Positions 47,256 through 57,103 of a stretch of DNA of 64,000 bases are shown one piece after another (the stretch's first letter is position 1; each line of letters opens with the position of its first letter). The position numbers were made by a program, and so were the translations under genes. The notes beneath the pieces are model-generated. The model was not told the origin of the DNA and ran no database searches. It was given only the letters and a program-made list of their open reading frames with translations. This DNA is from Psychrobacter cibarius (lineage in GTDB: Bacteria; Pseudomonadota; Gammaproteobacteria; Pseudomonadales; Moraxellaceae), in contig CP131612.1 in NCBI GenBank assembly GCA_030686115.1, forward strand, positions 1,798,001 to 1,862,000, written 5' to 3'.

Positions 47256-48416
47256 ATGGGCTATGTTATGACCTCAGTTTCACGCTTGGACTCTAGTACT
47301 CAATTTGCCATGACAACTGATTTGCCAGCGAGCTTATTGACCCGTGAATTAGTCGATTTGTCACATGGTAATACCATGGCCTTAGCCTGTGTCGCTGATA
47401 CTGTCGTGACACTGACGAATGAAACACAGCTTGACGATTTTATGGCAAATCATGCAAAAGACATAGCGCAAAACAAGCCGCTATTTGTGTTGTCTGGCGG
47501 CAGTAATGTGTTATTGCCAGCGCACCTGAATGCTATCGTATTACAGCCCCAAATGCGAGGTATCAGCCTAACCGCTCAGACAGATAGCCACGTCGATATT
47601 GCAGTGATGGCAGGCGAAAACTGGCATGACTTGGTGGTATATACGGTCAATCAAGGTTGGTACGGGCTAGAAAATCTGGCGCTGATACCCGGTCTAACTG
47701 GCGCTGCACCCGTACAAAACATCGGTGCTTATGGTGTCCAATTAGAAGACTGCTTACAGTATGTACGAGCCTATCACTTACCCACTCAAACTTGGCATCA
47801 TCTCACAGCCGCCGACTGCGAGTTTGGCTATCGTGACAGCATTTTTAAACGTGCACCTAATACCTGGCTAATCAGCTGTGTTGGATTTAGATTACATACC
47901 GATGCAACCAAAATCCTAGCCAGCTATGGTGATGTGCAAACCGTTGCACAACGCTATGCCGAGCAAGACGATCGTACGCAGCCAGTGCCTGCGGATATCA
48001 TGCAAGCGATTATTGATATTCGTCAACAAAAACTCCCTAATCCCAAGCATCTGCCAAATTGTGGTAGCTTTTTTCAAAACCCCATTATTCCTCAATCACA
48101 CTTTACTGCTTTACAATCAACCTACCCTGCTATCGTCGGCTACGCTATGCCTGATGCCATGGTAAAGGTTGCGGCAGGCTGGTTGATTGACCAGACAGGC
48201 TTGAAAGGTGGTGGTATTGCACCGATTATCACCCATCAGCAGCAAGCCTTGGTGCTGACCAATCATGCCCCTTATCACGCCACTCAAGACAATGTAGCAG
48301 ATGCCCAACGACATATCGTCAATACGGTTTATGAAAAATTTGCGATTCAGTTAGCGCGTGAGCCAGTTTGGGTAAATACTGACGGCTCTATTGGGTATGA
48401 TGAGCATGTGGTCTAA
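47256..48416 (+). CDS. murB: UDP-N-acetylenolpyruvoylglucosamine reductase
   Basis: 386 residues. FAD enzyme that reduces enolpyruvyl-UDP-GlcNAc to UDP-MurNAc for peptidoglycan. Motifs: FVLSGGSNVLLP, GLENLALIPGLTGAAPVQNIG (split), catalytic Arg in GYRDSIFK, proton donor Ser in NCGSFFQNPI, and late Glu in AREPVWV. Type I, like E. coli (342). Start uncertain: ATG 47256 or 47268, each with a poor SD. Its end overlaps the following DUF218 gene. Confidence 0.96.
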   Translation: MGYVMTSVSRLDSSTQFAMTTDLPASLLTRELVDLSHGNTMALACVADTVVTLTNETQLDDFMANHAKDIAQNKPLFVLSGGSNVLLPAHLNAIVLQPQMRGISLTAQTDSHVDIAVMAGENWHDLVVYTVNQGWYGLENLALIPGLTGAAPVQNIGAYGVQLEDCLQYVRAYHLPTQTWHHLTAADCEFGYRDSIFKRAPNTWLISCVGFRLHTDATKILASYGDVQTVAQRYAEQDDRTQPVPADIMQAIIDIRQQKLPNPKHLPNCGSFFQNPIIPQSHFTALQSTYPAIVGYAMPDAMVKVAAGWLIDQTGLKGGGIAPIITHQQQALVLTNHAPYHATQDNVADAQRHIVNTVYEKFAIQLAREPVWVNTDGSIGYDEHVV

Positions 48417-49179
48417 GCGGCTATTATCTAAGCGACTATGGCGTTATTACTTGCGTTCAGCTGAGCGTATGATAAAGCTATTTCGTATTATTAATATTAC
48501 CTTTTTACTTGGTTCAACGACTGTTATTTTAGTACTCATCAGCCTATTCACGCCGCTGTTCTCCCAAGCGATTGTTTATCTATTTACGCTTTTGCCATTG
48601 CCCAGCCTACCCTCTGCTGCCTTGAGTTCACCGCCTACCGCTTATGTGGTTTTAGGCGGCGGACTAACCAATGATCATGACAATCAAACTATTCTTAATA
48701 GTTACAGCCTCAACCGTGCCCGTACCGCTGCCAGCGCTTATCACGACTTACCCCTACCTATTGTACTAAGCGGTGCTGAAGCGCCGTGGCTCGGTCAATG
48801 GCTCATTGAGCATGGTATTGATGGGCTGATAAGTGAAAATGCCAGTATGAATACCTGCGAAAATGCGCGTTTTACCGCCAAACGTATTCCACTGCGTCAT
48901 GTCTATCTCATTACTGACAGCTACCATATGGCACGTGCTCGTAGACAGTTTGCCTTAAACGGTATCAATAGCACACCACTTAGCGCCCCTTTACCAGTGA
49001 GCCGTGACTGGATGAAACCTGCGCAAAACTTAAGTCATTCTCGGCGCGCTGTTTATGAGGTTGCCGCTTATTTACGCGATGTGATACGTCCTCAAATGAA
49101 TTGTCGTCATGCCAACGACGTGACCTCACAGCAGCTGTTAACCCCTAGAGGTAACGCAGCAAAAAAACCTGACGAATAA
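48397..49179 (+). CDS. DUF218/YdcF-like membrane-anchored protein
   Basis: About 260 residues; the start could be ATG 48397, 48400, 48406 or 48469, the first three overlapping murB. One N-terminal hydrophobic helix (ITFLLGSTTVILVLISLFTP) then the DUF218 domain: AYVVLGGGLTND, NRARTAASAYHDLPLPIVLSG (split), ENASMNTCENARFTA and VYLITDSYHMARARRQF. SanA/ElyC/YdcF relatives affect envelope integrity; no enzymatic activity is firmly known. Confidence 0.85.
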   Translation: MMSMWSKRLLSKRLWRYYLRSAERMIKLFRIINITFLLGSTTVILVLISLFTPLFSQAIVYLFTLLPLPSLPSAALSSPPTAYVVLGGGLTNDHDNQTILNSYSLNRARTAASAYHDLPLPIVLSGAEAPWLGQWLIEHGIDGLISENASMNTCENARFTAKRIPLRHVYLITDSYHMARARRQFALNGINSTPLSAPLPVSRDWMKPAQNLSHSRRAVYEVAAYLRDVIRPQMNCRHANDVTSQQLLTPRGNAAKKPDE

Positions 49180-49304
49180 AGTTAAATACAAGCAGGTAGC
49201 CAATTCAATATCTTTTGAGAACTCACCCTAATCACTACCGGTCATCCACTATACTTGTGATGAGTGTATAATAACAAAAGAAAATGCTATTTAAGAGAGT
49301 TACC

Positions 49305-49601
49305 ATGCTCAGTATATTTTTGTTAATTCCATTAAGTCTCATGCTATTTGTGGTTGCCATTTGGGCAGTACGCTATGCGGTCAAATCAAATCAGTTTGAA
49401 GATTTGGACAATGCATCACAGCGCATCATATTGGATGATCGCCAAGAGCGACGGCAAACCATACAGGCTTATGATTACTCAGCGCCTATTTCACAGAATG
49501 ACGATACCACAGTGACTGATATAGTCGCTGATGATAAGGTGAGCCATCCTGATATAGAGTCAATTGATCATGCTGACCTTGATAAACAGCCAAAAATCTA
49601 G
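49305..49601 (+). CDS. ccoS: Cytochrome cbb3 oxidase maturation protein CcoS
   Basis: 98 residues from ATG 49305 (GAGAG 6 bases upstream). The CcoS pattern is clear: an N-terminal membrane helix LLIPLSLMLFVVAIWAVRYA followed by SNQFEDLDNASQRIILDD. CcoS is needed for cofactor insertion into cbb3 oxidase. The C-terminal about 50 residues are an acidic tail longer than usual (many CcoS are 50-70 residues). The ccoNOP genes are not in the window; the TauE/SafE-type gene follows 208 bp later. Confidence 0.85.
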   Translation: MLSIFLLIPLSLMLFVVAIWAVRYAVKSNQFEDLDNASQRIILDDRQERRQTIQAYDYSAPISQNDDTTVTDIVADDKVSHPDIESIDHADLDKQPKI

Positions 49602-49809
49602 CATTGAGCCACTTTATCTATAGTAGAAGCTATTGAAAGTGTGAATATATGGCAACCGAGCGCAAATAGTACGACTTAGTACATTGAACGAGGTGGATGC
49701 CATAACCACTTATCAAGGCTTGGACTATCTGCGCAGCCTACTGTTAAGTGTTGGTTAAATGCCGATTGTATGCGTAGGTTTGCTTTTCATTTTTTAGGAG
49801 AATCGCCCC

Positions 49810-50712
49810 ATGACCACCGCTTTACTTATTGCGGCACTACTAATGGGATTTTTTGGTTCACCGCATTGCTTAGGCATGTGTGGCGGTCTGGTGACAGCAT
49901 TTGGGCTATCGATGAAAGACGTCAGCCCTACCAAGCGCCGTGCTCTTGTGGCAACTTACCATTTAGGTCGTTTGACCAGTTACGCATTTTTGGGTTTGAT
50001 GGCAGGCCTGATTGGCACCACTGTACTAGAGCCCTTAATGAAAGGTAATAGTACGCCACGTATCTTGCTAGGCTTGGTGTTAGTGTTCGTCGGCGTGACC
50101 ATGCTTGGCGCACCATTTTTAAAAAATCTTGAGCGTTTTGGTATGCGATTTTGGCAATATCTCAGCCCACTTCGTCAAAAAGTATTTCCACTCAATACCT
50201 TTCCGCGAGCATTAACGGCTGGACTGCTTTGGGGATTTTTGCCTTGCGGATTGGTTTACGGTGCATTATTGATTGCAGTAGTCGCTCACAATCCACTAAG
50301 CGGCGCCGCACTCATGTTTGTGTTTGGCTTAGGAACCGTACCGATGCTAGTCGCCACGCACGAAACCGTTGGCTGGTTACGTGACAAGATTGGACGTTTT
50401 CGCTTGAGACAGCTTAATGGCGCTGTCATGGTATTAGCTGGCTTAGCCGTTGTGTTTGTCCCTATAGCAATGTCTAGCATGCATGGTGGACATGATATGT
50501 CCACCATGCAAGGCGATCATATGCAAATGAGCGATTCAGAAATGATGGATATGCCAATGGATACAAATATGGATCACAGCAGCCATCATATGATGCCAAC
50601 TGATAACAGCACAACTCCCCAAAGTATGGATCATAGTATGCATGATATGAGTGATGGCGCGATCAACACGAACCACGATGAACATTCTGAAATGATGGAA
50701 CAAGCCCAATAG
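49810..50712 (+). CDS. TauE/SafE-type membrane protein with Met/His-rich tail
   Basis: 300 residues; SD AGGAGA before ATG 49810. Six or so membrane helices with GSPHCLGMCGG (Cys20, Cys24) and a FLPCGLVYG motif (Cys146), typical of the DsbD_2/SafE-like proteins found next to ccoS in Pseudomonas and relatives. Residues 221-300 are a soluble tail with 18 Met and 10 His, including repeated MDHS-type strings, an evident copper-binding composition. I infer a role in copper supply or cbb3 oxidase maturation. Convergent with rhlB. Confidence 0.88.
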   Translation: MTTALLIAALLMGFFGSPHCLGMCGGLVTAFGLSMKDVSPTKRRALVATYHLGRLTSYAFLGLMAGLIGTTVLEPLMKGNSTPRILLGLVLVFVGVTMLGAPFLKNLERFGMRFWQYLSPLRQKVFPLNTFPRALTAGLLWGFLPCGLVYGALLIAVVAHNPLSGAALMFVFGLGTVPMLVATHETVGWLRDKIGRFRLRQLNGAVMVLAGLAVVFVPIAMSSMHGGHDMSTMQGDHMQMSDSEMMDMPMDTNMDHSSHHMMPTDNSTTPQSMDHSMHDMSDGAINTNHDEHSEMMEQAQ

Positions 50713-50774
50713 AATCATCAACAATAGATATTGTTAAAATATAAAATCATTTAACATCAAAATCTGCCATATAA

Positions 50775-50812
50775 AAAAGCCCTTAACATCAATCATGATG
50801 TTGAGGGCTTTT
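50775..50812. terminator. Bidirectional terminator
   Basis: 17-bp arms (50775-50791, 50796-50812) with a single mismatch, tetraloop, A-run before and T-run after, between convergent genes. Confidence 0.92.
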
Positions 50813-50861
50813 ATGATTCCGACAGCTGTACACTATAGTAGAACTGACGGCTTATAAATCA

Positions 50862-52016
50862 CTATTCTTGCCACTGCTCAAGGGTAAACTTAGTATCTAA
50901 ATGCTTCTCTAGCGCGGGAATATTAAAAGCATCATCTTCACTCACAAAACTAATGCTGATACCTGTTTGTCCAGCACGACCCGTACGACCAATACGATGC
51001 ACGTAATCATCTGGCTGGTCAGGCAAGGTATAATTAACCACGTGGCTAACATCATCGACATGGATACCGCGTCCTGCGACATCAGTTGCCACCAAGATAG
51101 AAGCATGACCATCTTTAAAACGCTGTAAATACTTTTCGCGTTTTTGTTGAATGACATCGCCTGACAACATCACAATTTTATGTGCTTGACGCAGCTTATG
51201 ATAGAGACGCTTGACTTGGTCTTTACGATTGGCAAAGACAATCACTTTATCCACTGCCGTATCACTGATGATACGCTGCAACGCTTCTAATTTTTGATCT
51301 TCTGTCAGTAAGTAAAAGTGCTGATCGACCAACTCACTGGTTTTATGTTCTGGCTCGATTTCAACAAACTGCGGCTCATGCAACCAGCGATAGGCTAGAT
51401 TCATCACATCTTGGTTAAAGGTGGCAGAAAACAGTAAGCTTTGACGGTCTGTATTGGCTGGCATCCGACCGACCAAACGCTTGATGTCAGGGATAAAACC
51501 CATATCTAGCATGCGATCTGCTTCATCTAACACTAGTACTTCCACTCGATCTAAATAAACCATACCCTTATTGGCAAGATCAATCAAACGACCAGGTGTC
51601 GCTACTAAAATATCGACATATTGACGCTCAAGCTCATGCTGCTGAGTCTCATAATTGGTGCCACCCATAATACAAACGCTGTGTAGCGAAGTATATTTGG
51701 TCAAAGCTATACAATCATCAAATATTTGCTGAGCAAGCTCGCGAGTGGGTGCCATAACCACTGCGCGTGGCTCACCCAAATAACGCTCTTCATCATTGGT
51801 AAAAGGACGTTTAAGCAAGGCTTCCATAATAGTCAATAGAAAGGTTGCCGTCTTACCAGTACCCGTCTGCGCCTGTCCAATAGCATCTTGATTTGCCAGC
51901 GTATGCGGTAATATTTGTGCTTGAATGGGCGTCAATGCCGTAAAACCTAGATCGCTTACGGCACGTAAGGTCGGTGCTGAAAGTGGCAAATCAGTAAACG
52001 TGGTAAAATTACTCAA
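50862..52016 (-). CDS. rhlB: DEAD-box ATP-dependent RNA helicase, RhlB-like
   Basis: 384 residues. Motifs: Q motif FTALTPIQAQ, Walker A AQTGTGKT, APTRELAQQI, VLDEADRMLDMGF, LLFSATF, VATDVAGRGIHVD and YVHRIGRTGRAG. The ending FNIPALEKHLDTKF parallels E. coli RhlB (LNLPAIETYIG) rather than DeaD or RhlE, and there is no long C-terminal tail. RhlB works in the RNA degradosome. The E. coli protein is 421 residues, so the C-terminal basic extension is missing. Confidence 0.85.
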   Translation of the reverse strand: MSNFTTFTDLPLSAPTLRAVSDLGFTALTPIQAQILPHTLANQDAIGQAQTGTGKTATFLLTIMEALLKRPFTNDEERYLGEPRAVVMAPTRELAQQIFDDCIALTKYTSLHSVCIMGGTNYETQQHELERQYVDILVATPGRLIDLANKGMVYLDRVEVLVLDEADRMLDMGFIPDIKRLVGRMPANTDRQSLLFSATFNQDVMNLAYRWLHEPQFVEIEPEHKTSELVDQHFYLLTEDQKLEALQRIISDTAVDKVIVFANRKDQVKRLYHKLRQAHKIVMLSGDVIQQKREKYLQRFKDGHASILVATDVAGRGIHVDDVSHVVNYTLPDQPDDYVHRIGRTGRAGQTGISISFVSEDDAFNIPALEKHLDTKFTLEQWQE

Positions 52017-52307
52017 AAAAATATCCTTTTAAATTAATCACTTGTTCATTACTAATAATAAGTAGACTCATGATAAATAGGCTCATGATAACCCGTTATA
52101 TTGCTATCTAAATTAAGCAGCAACAACAATATGAAATCTATATACAGCTGACTGAGATACGGGCATAAAAAAGCCAAGCCTAACGCCTAATCCCACCAAA
52201 AATGCTGATTTTGACTCAACATGGGTAAGATAAAACGGGCTTGACTCAGTAGTATATCAGTAGTGTCTACAGACATTATAGCTAAACCGCTCTAATGAAT
52301 GGATAGA

Positions 52308-52523
52308 TTACTCTTCTACTTTTCTGACTTCTTCAGCTTGAAGACCTTTATCACCTTCTACCACACTGAATTCGACCTTTTCGCCATCTTTTAGAGAACG
52401 ATAGCCATCACCTTGAATCGCGCGGAAATGGACAAAAATATCTTCTCCGCTGTCACGTTGAATGAAACCAAAGCCTTTTGAGTCATTAAACCACTTAACG
52501 ATACCTTGCTCACGAGCTGACAT
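52308..52523 (-). CDS. Cold-shock domain protein
   Basis: 71 residues, one CSD: RNP1 KGFGFI and RNP2 DIFVHF, beginning with [20 protein letters not shown]. Binds single-stranded RNA/DNA; an RNA chaperone. AGGA lies 8 bases before the ATG. The upstream gap of about 475 bases could hold a long leader, as in cspA-type genes, but I cannot tell whether this copy is cold-inducible. Confidence 0.96.
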   Translation of the reverse strand: MSAREQGIVKWFNDSKGFGFIQRDSGEDIFVHFRAIQGDGYRSLKDGEKVEFSVVEGDKGLQAEEVRKVEE

Positions 52524-53000
52524 AATATTGCTTCCTAAAAAAGTCCGCTTAGCCCCAAATTCCTTTGCAACATTGCATATAAACGGGATCTAAGATGATG
52601 AAATCAAAAACTTAAGAGTACTATCCTCACTACTATCACCTACATACCGCATCTATAGCAAATAACGGTATGTACCAACACAGTGAGTATTTACAAACAT
52701 AACGACTGTCTTACTGATTGCTCTACTTCGGCAGTAGCAACAAACTTGCAATAATTATTGCATAAAAAATATCATAGCACGGGTTTTTAGCAACATAAAG
52801 ACTTTTAACATGATTTTTTACCTTTAGCTTTATTTTTCATGTAATTTTTTTATAACCTTGCCATCAAGCTGTTATCATAAAGAGAAAGGTTTGATTAAAC
52901 TGTGCAATTTTACGCTTATGCCATTTTATGCTTATATAGTATCTAAACCTTATAACAAATAATAAATCCTCAACCTCGTTTCATCGTTATAGAGACCATT
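52524..53000. other. Divergent gap between cold-shock gene and aroQ
   Basis: 477 AT-rich bases with no coding frame. It probably contains the leader of the cold-shock gene and both promoters; no individual element stood out. Confidence 0.5.
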
Positions 53001-53537
53001 ATGACCTCTCCTTCTCAGTCTATACCAACCGTCACGCCTTCAAAGCAAAATGCCGATAAAACACTCACTCATAAGTTATTGCTGGTTAATGGGGTCAATT
53101 TGAATTTATTGGGTAAGCGCGAACCTGAGATTTATGGTCATACGACACTAGCAGATATCGAGGAACGTCTGATCGCACGTGCAGCTCAGCACGGTATCGA
53201 ATTAATATGTATACAATCCAATCATGAAGGTAAACTGATAGATGACATCCAATATCATGGACTTTTAGCGGATACCGCGCTGCAAGTAGATGCCATTATC
53301 ATTAACCCCGCCGCCTTTACTCATACCTCGGTTGCGTTACGTGATGCGCTCTTGGCCACACAAAAACCGTTTATCGAGGTACACTTATCCAATGTGCATG
53401 CGCGCGAACCTTTTCGCCATCATTCTTATCTAAGCGATATCGCCGTCGGTGTTATTTTTGGTTTGGGGCATCTGGGTTATCAAATGGCATTGTCCTACTG
53501 GCTTGATAGCCTCTACTCTGTCACAATCAGCGATTAA
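53001..53537 (+). CDS. aroQ: 3-dehydroquinate dehydratase, type II
   Basis: 178 residues: about 27 extra N-terminal residues (Ser/Thr/Lys-rich) before the family start [21 protein letters not shown]. Catalytic Tyr is in that segment, with [45 protein letters not shown] and [12 protein letters not shown]. Third step of the shikimate pathway, dodecameric. The usual downstream accB-accC genes are not here. The in-frame start could be later, but no good SD was seen closer in. Confidence 0.96.
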   Translation: MTSPSQSIPTVTPSKQNADKTLTHKLLLVNGVNLNLLGKREPEIYGHTTLADIEERLIARAAQHGIELICIQSNHEGKLIDDIQYHGLLADTALQVDAIIINPAAFTHTSVALRDALLATQKPFIEVHLSNVHAREPFRHHSYLSDIAVGVIFGLGHLGYQMALSYWLDSLYSVTISD

Positions 53538-53671
53538 TGCTTAATCCTGATTACCGAAAATCATGAATTGTATAACTATGCTTTATCAATAGCACACGAG
53601 TTAAACAGCAATTGTTTGACTAAAATACTAAAATTATGACTGAGCAAACAACCCACTACATGGTGATATGA

Positions 53672-54973
53672 ATGGCAAAATCGTCTGGAAAGCGCTTTAT
53701 GAAATTGGCTGGCATGACAGCAAGCATTGCCGGCAAAGCAGCTAAAAACTCATTTAAGCACCTCTCAAGTGACGAAGAAAAACGTTTGCAAGCACGCTCA
53801 GAGCTGATGCAAGATGTGGGCATTCAGATAGCCGAAACGTTGGGTGAAATGAAAGGCGCGGTGATGAAGGTCGGGCAAATTGCCTCGCAATATAAAGACG
53901 TGTTCCCACCAGAAGTAGCGACAGCGTTAGAAAAGCTACAAAAAGATGCGCCGCCCATGCCCTATGCGCAGATACGTGCACAAATCGAGCGCGAGCTTAA
54001 AGCGCCTGTGGCAGAATTATTTAGCGAATTTGAAGAAACACCGTTTGCGGCGGCTTCCATCGGTCAAGTGCATAAAGCCGTTTTGCCATCTGGTCAAAAA
54101 GTGGTGGTTAAAGTTCAATATCCTGATGTCGATGAAAACTGTGATAGTGATCTCAAACAAGTACGCATGGCACTAAAAATTGCAGGTGTACTCAATATGA
54201 GCAAGCAGTTGCAAGAGCAACTATTCAACGAGATTCGCCAAAGTTTACATGATGAATTGGACTATATTAAAGAAGCGCATAACTTACGAGTGTTTGGCGC
54301 ATTTCATGCAGAAGACAAAGGTCTTATTATTCCTAAAGTCATTAGCAGCCACTCTTCTAAACGGGTTTTAACCTTAACAGAAGAGATGGGAGAAACACTA
54401 ACTGTCGCGGCGACTTGGGACAATGATATCAAACAACATATAGCCAAGCGCCTGTTCCACTTTACCGCAGGACAACTATTTGGCTTATACCGTATGCACT
54501 GTGACCCACATCCCGGCAACTTTGCCTTTCGCAAAGATGGCAGTGTGGTGGCTTATGATTTTGGCGGCATTCGTAGCTATAGTGACAGCGAAGTTCAATT
54601 GTTTCGCCGTTTTGCTAAGCATGCCATTAAAGGAGATGTGACTGCCCTTGAGCAGGACCTCATCGCTCTTGATATTCGCCGTGATGACGATAAAAATATC
54701 CCCGGAGAGTTTTATGAGAAATGGCTATCCATTGGGCTAAAGCCTCTGTCTATTCAACCTTATCAACAAGGCGCTTTTGATTTTGGTCAAAGTCAGGTTC
54801 ATCACGAAGTCATTGCTCAAATGCGGACGTCGTTGAAGTACTTTGGTCAATTCCAACCTTCTGCAACCACCATGATGCTAGATCGCACAGTGTCAGGACA
54901 ATACTGGAACTTGGTCAACCTCGGTGTTGAGATTGACTTATCACCGCTCGTTAGTGAATACATTGATGTGTAA
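53672..54973 (+). CDS. ABC1/AarF (UbiB-like) atypical kinase
   Basis: 433 residues. Family motifs: the KxGQ motif MKVGQIASQ, the alanine-rich loop AAASIGQVHKA, VKVQYPDVDEN, HCDPHPGNFAF and VAYDFGGIRSY. These proteins are ATPases linked to ubiquinone biosynthesis or lipid transport. Unlike E. coli UbiB (546 residues) there are no C-terminal membrane helices, so it fits the shorter soluble AarF group; it is not next to ubiE/ubiJ. The physiological substrate is unknown. Confidence 0.92.
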   Translation: MAKSSGKRFMKLAGMTASIAGKAAKNSFKHLSSDEEKRLQARSELMQDVGIQIAETLGEMKGAVMKVGQIASQYKDVFPPEVATALEKLQKDAPPMPYAQIRAQIERELKAPVAELFSEFEETPFAAASIGQVHKAVLPSGQKVVVKVQYPDVDENCDSDLKQVRMALKIAGVLNMSKQLQEQLFNEIRQSLHDELDYIKEAHNLRVFGAFHAEDKGLIIPKVISSHSSKRVLTLTEEMGETLTVAATWDNDIKQHIAKRLFHFTAGQLFGLYRMHCDPHPGNFAFRKDGSVVAYDFGGIRSYSDSEVQLFRRFAKHAIKGDVTALEQDLIALDIRRDDDKNIPGEFYEKWLSIGLKPLSIQPYQQGAFDFGQSQVHHEVIAQMRTSLKYFGQFQPSATTMMLDRTVSGQYWNLVNLGVEIDLSPLVSEYIDV

Positions 54974-55021
54974 CGATATAAAATATAAATATTTACGAAA
55001 GCAGACAACGCACAAACACTA

Positions 55022-55852
55022 CTAAATATGCAAAGCGTGTCCACAACGATCACAGAATTCTGCTGCAATGGCATGACCGAACTTGCCACAATTAGGACAG
55101 GTGACGGGATTGAGTTGCGGACGCATATTACGTGCCAGCTCAGAAGTAAAAATCCCCGTTGGCACTGCAATTATCGAATAACCCGTAATCATGACCATGC
55201 TCGCAATCGCTTGACCTAGCGGTGTTTTGGGTGACATATCACCGTAACCGACCGTGGTCATGGTGACGACTGCCCAGTAGATAGACAGCGGAATACTGGT
55301 AAAGCCATTTTCAGGGCCTTCTACCACGTAAATAATCGAGCCGAAAATCGTGACCAATAATACCAGCGACAAAAAGAATACCGTGATTTTTTGCTGACTG
55401 GTTTTAAGCGCCGAGGCCAAAAATCCCGCTTGTTGCATATAAGCTTTGAGCTTGAGTACGCGAAACACACGTAAAATACGCAAAACCCGTATCACTAATA
55501 GATACTGTACCCCCACAAACATGAGGCTTAGGTAACTTGGCAGCACAGACAATAAATCGACTACCCCAAAAAAACTAAAGACGTAACGCACGCGGTTAGG
55601 CGCTGAAAACAACCTGAGCGCATACTCTATCGTGAATAAAATGGTAAAAAACCATTCAGCATAGAAGAATATAGTGCCATATTGCAGGCGCATGTATAGC
55701 ACACTGTCAAGCATGACCACAGCCACACTGGTCAAAATCGCAATCAATAATACAATATCAAAAAGTTTACCCAAGCGGGTATCTGTGCCTTCAATAATGA
55801 TATGAATGCGGTTACGCAGGTGGGTAATGGCTTCAGCCGTCGGTTGCTTCAT
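55022..55852 (-). CDS. Voltage-gated potassium channel with C-terminal zinc ribbon
   Basis: 276 residues, six membrane helices. S4 carries arginines every third residue (Arg122, 125, 128, 131 in IRVLRILRVFRVLK). The pore has the selectivity filter TVGYGD (200-205). The C-terminal about 25 residues hold CPNCG...CDRCG (Cys252, 255, 267, 270), a zinc-ribbon pattern not usual in KvAP-like channels. The N-terminal cytoplasmic segment is short. Probably a tetrameric potassium channel whose soluble tail binds zinc. It is convergent with the ABC1 gene. Confidence 0.9.
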   Translation of the reverse strand: MKQPTAEAITHLRNRIHIIIEGTDTRLGKLFDIVLLIAILTSVAVVMLDSVLYMRLQYGTIFFYAEWFFTILFTIEYALRLFSAPNRVRYVFSFFGVVDLLSVLPSYLSLMFVGVQYLLVIRVLRILRVFRVLKLKAYMQQAGFLASALKTSQQKITVFFLSLVLLVTIFGSIIYVVEGPENGFTSIPLSIYWAVVTMTTVGYGDMSPKTPLGQAIASMVMITGYSIIAVPTGIFTSELARNMRPQLNPVTCPNCGKFGHAIAAEFCDRCGHALHI

Positions 55853-56252
55853 ATAGTCAGTAGTATCGAGTCAGTAGCGATATAAAATAATGGCTTGATG
55901 GCAACCAATGATTTAAAATACGCTGGATAAGGCCAAGTTAGTCAAAATAGATAAAATTGGTTTATAATATTGCTCACAGGTCACATGTGAATACAATCAC
56001 TAAGTTGCCACAGTGTAGCAAAAAAGCACTCTCAACAAAATACAAATCGTTAACGTGTCGGTAGCTCTGTTACTTTAAAGAGATAGTGCAAGCTATATCA
56101 TAGAAACAGGTGATCTGAGGTGTGTCATCATGCAGATTGAAAAATCTTAAAATGTATAAATACTCTTATTCATGACACACTCATAGTAAAAGATTGTTAT
56201 TAAACACTTGTTTTAAGCACAATAAATAATACGCAAAACTTAAGGATGTTAT
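55853..56252. other. Gap upstream of yebC
   Basis: 400 bases between divergent genes, without a recognisable gene. TATAAT-like strings occur (around 55963) but I could not pair one convincingly with a -35. Confidence 0.5.
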
Positions 56253-57002
56253 ATGGCAGGCCATTCAAAATGGGCAAATATTAAACACCGTAAAGCCCGT
56301 CAGGATGCGGTAAAAGGTAAAGTATTCACTAAAATTATTCGTGAAATTGTTTCTGCTGCCAAGCAAGGTGATCCTGACCCTAACAAGAATCCGCGCCTAC
56401 GTGCTGTCATTGAAAAAGCCCTATCTGTCAATATGACACGAGACACCATCAACCGTGCAGTAGCTCGTGGTACAGGCGGTGATGACAATGACAATATGGA
56501 CGAAGTAAGCTATGAAGGCTATGGTATCGGCGGCGTTGCAGTACTTGTCGAAACCTTGACTGACAATCTTAACCGAACAGTCAGTGAAGTACGCCACGCC
56601 TTTACCAAAAATGAAGGCAATCTAGGTACTACTGGCTCGGTCGCTTATCTATTTAATAAGCGCGGTGAAATCATCTTTAATGATACAAGCCTAGAAGATG
56701 AAGTCATGCTAGTGGCATTAGATGCAGGCGCGCTTGATATCGAGAATGATGGTGAAAGCTTGCTCGTCATCACTGAATGGGAAAATTTCGGTCACGTCAA
56801 AGATGCGCTTAATGCTGCAGGTTTGGTCTCTGACAATGCTGAAGTGACCATGGCACCGTCTACCAGTGCTGAAATAGACAATGTCGATGATGCACTAAAA
56901 GTTATGAAAATGATTGATATGTTAGAAGATATCGATGATGTGCAAGAGGTTTATAGCAATGTAAACTTTTCTGCTGACGTAATGACCCAGCTTGAGCAAT
57001 AG
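56253..57002 (+). CDS. yebC: YebC/PmpR family protein
   Basis: 249 residues, the family length. Hallmark N-terminus [62 protein letters not shown] (split) and [15 protein letters not shown]. Described as DNA-binding regulators; recent work shows some act at the ribosome to resolve stalling on prolines. In many bacteria yebC precedes ruvC; here ogt and ftsY are the neighbours. GGATG precedes the ATG. Confidence 0.97.
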   Translation: MAGHSKWANIKHRKARQDAVKGKVFTKIIREIVSAAKQGDPDPNKNPRLRAVIEKALSVNMTRDTINRAVARGTGGDDNDNMDEVSYEGYGIGGVAVLVETLTDNLNRTVSEVRHAFTKNEGNLGTTGSVAYLFNKRGEIIFNDTSLEDEVMLVALDAGALDIENDGESLLVITEWENFGHVKDALNAAGLVSDNAEVTMAPSTSAEIDNVDDALKVMKMIDMLEDIDDVQEVYSNVNFSADVMTQLEQ

Positions 57003-57035
57003 TTTTATTTAGCAACCCTTTATGTGTCACACATC

Positions 57036-57069
57036 AAAAAGCCAAACGTTTTAAATGTTTGGCTTTTTT
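57036..57069. terminator. Bidirectional terminator between yebC and ogt
   Basis: Stem AAAAAGCCAAAC / GTTTGGCTTTTT with a 9-base loop, T7 on plus and T5 on minus. Confidence 0.92.
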
Positions 57070-57103
57070 TGTTTAGAAATATGTGACGAGCGCTTCGTTC
57101 CTA

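Noticed and set aside
49770..50048. Plus-strand frame overlapping the TauE/SafE-type gene start
   Set aside because: Out of frame with a well-supported gene and without protein-like features; a shadow.
52017..52307. Terminator for the cold-shock gene near the T-run at 52170
   Set aside because: The GGCTTGGC before the T-run has no complementary upstream arm on the minus strand.
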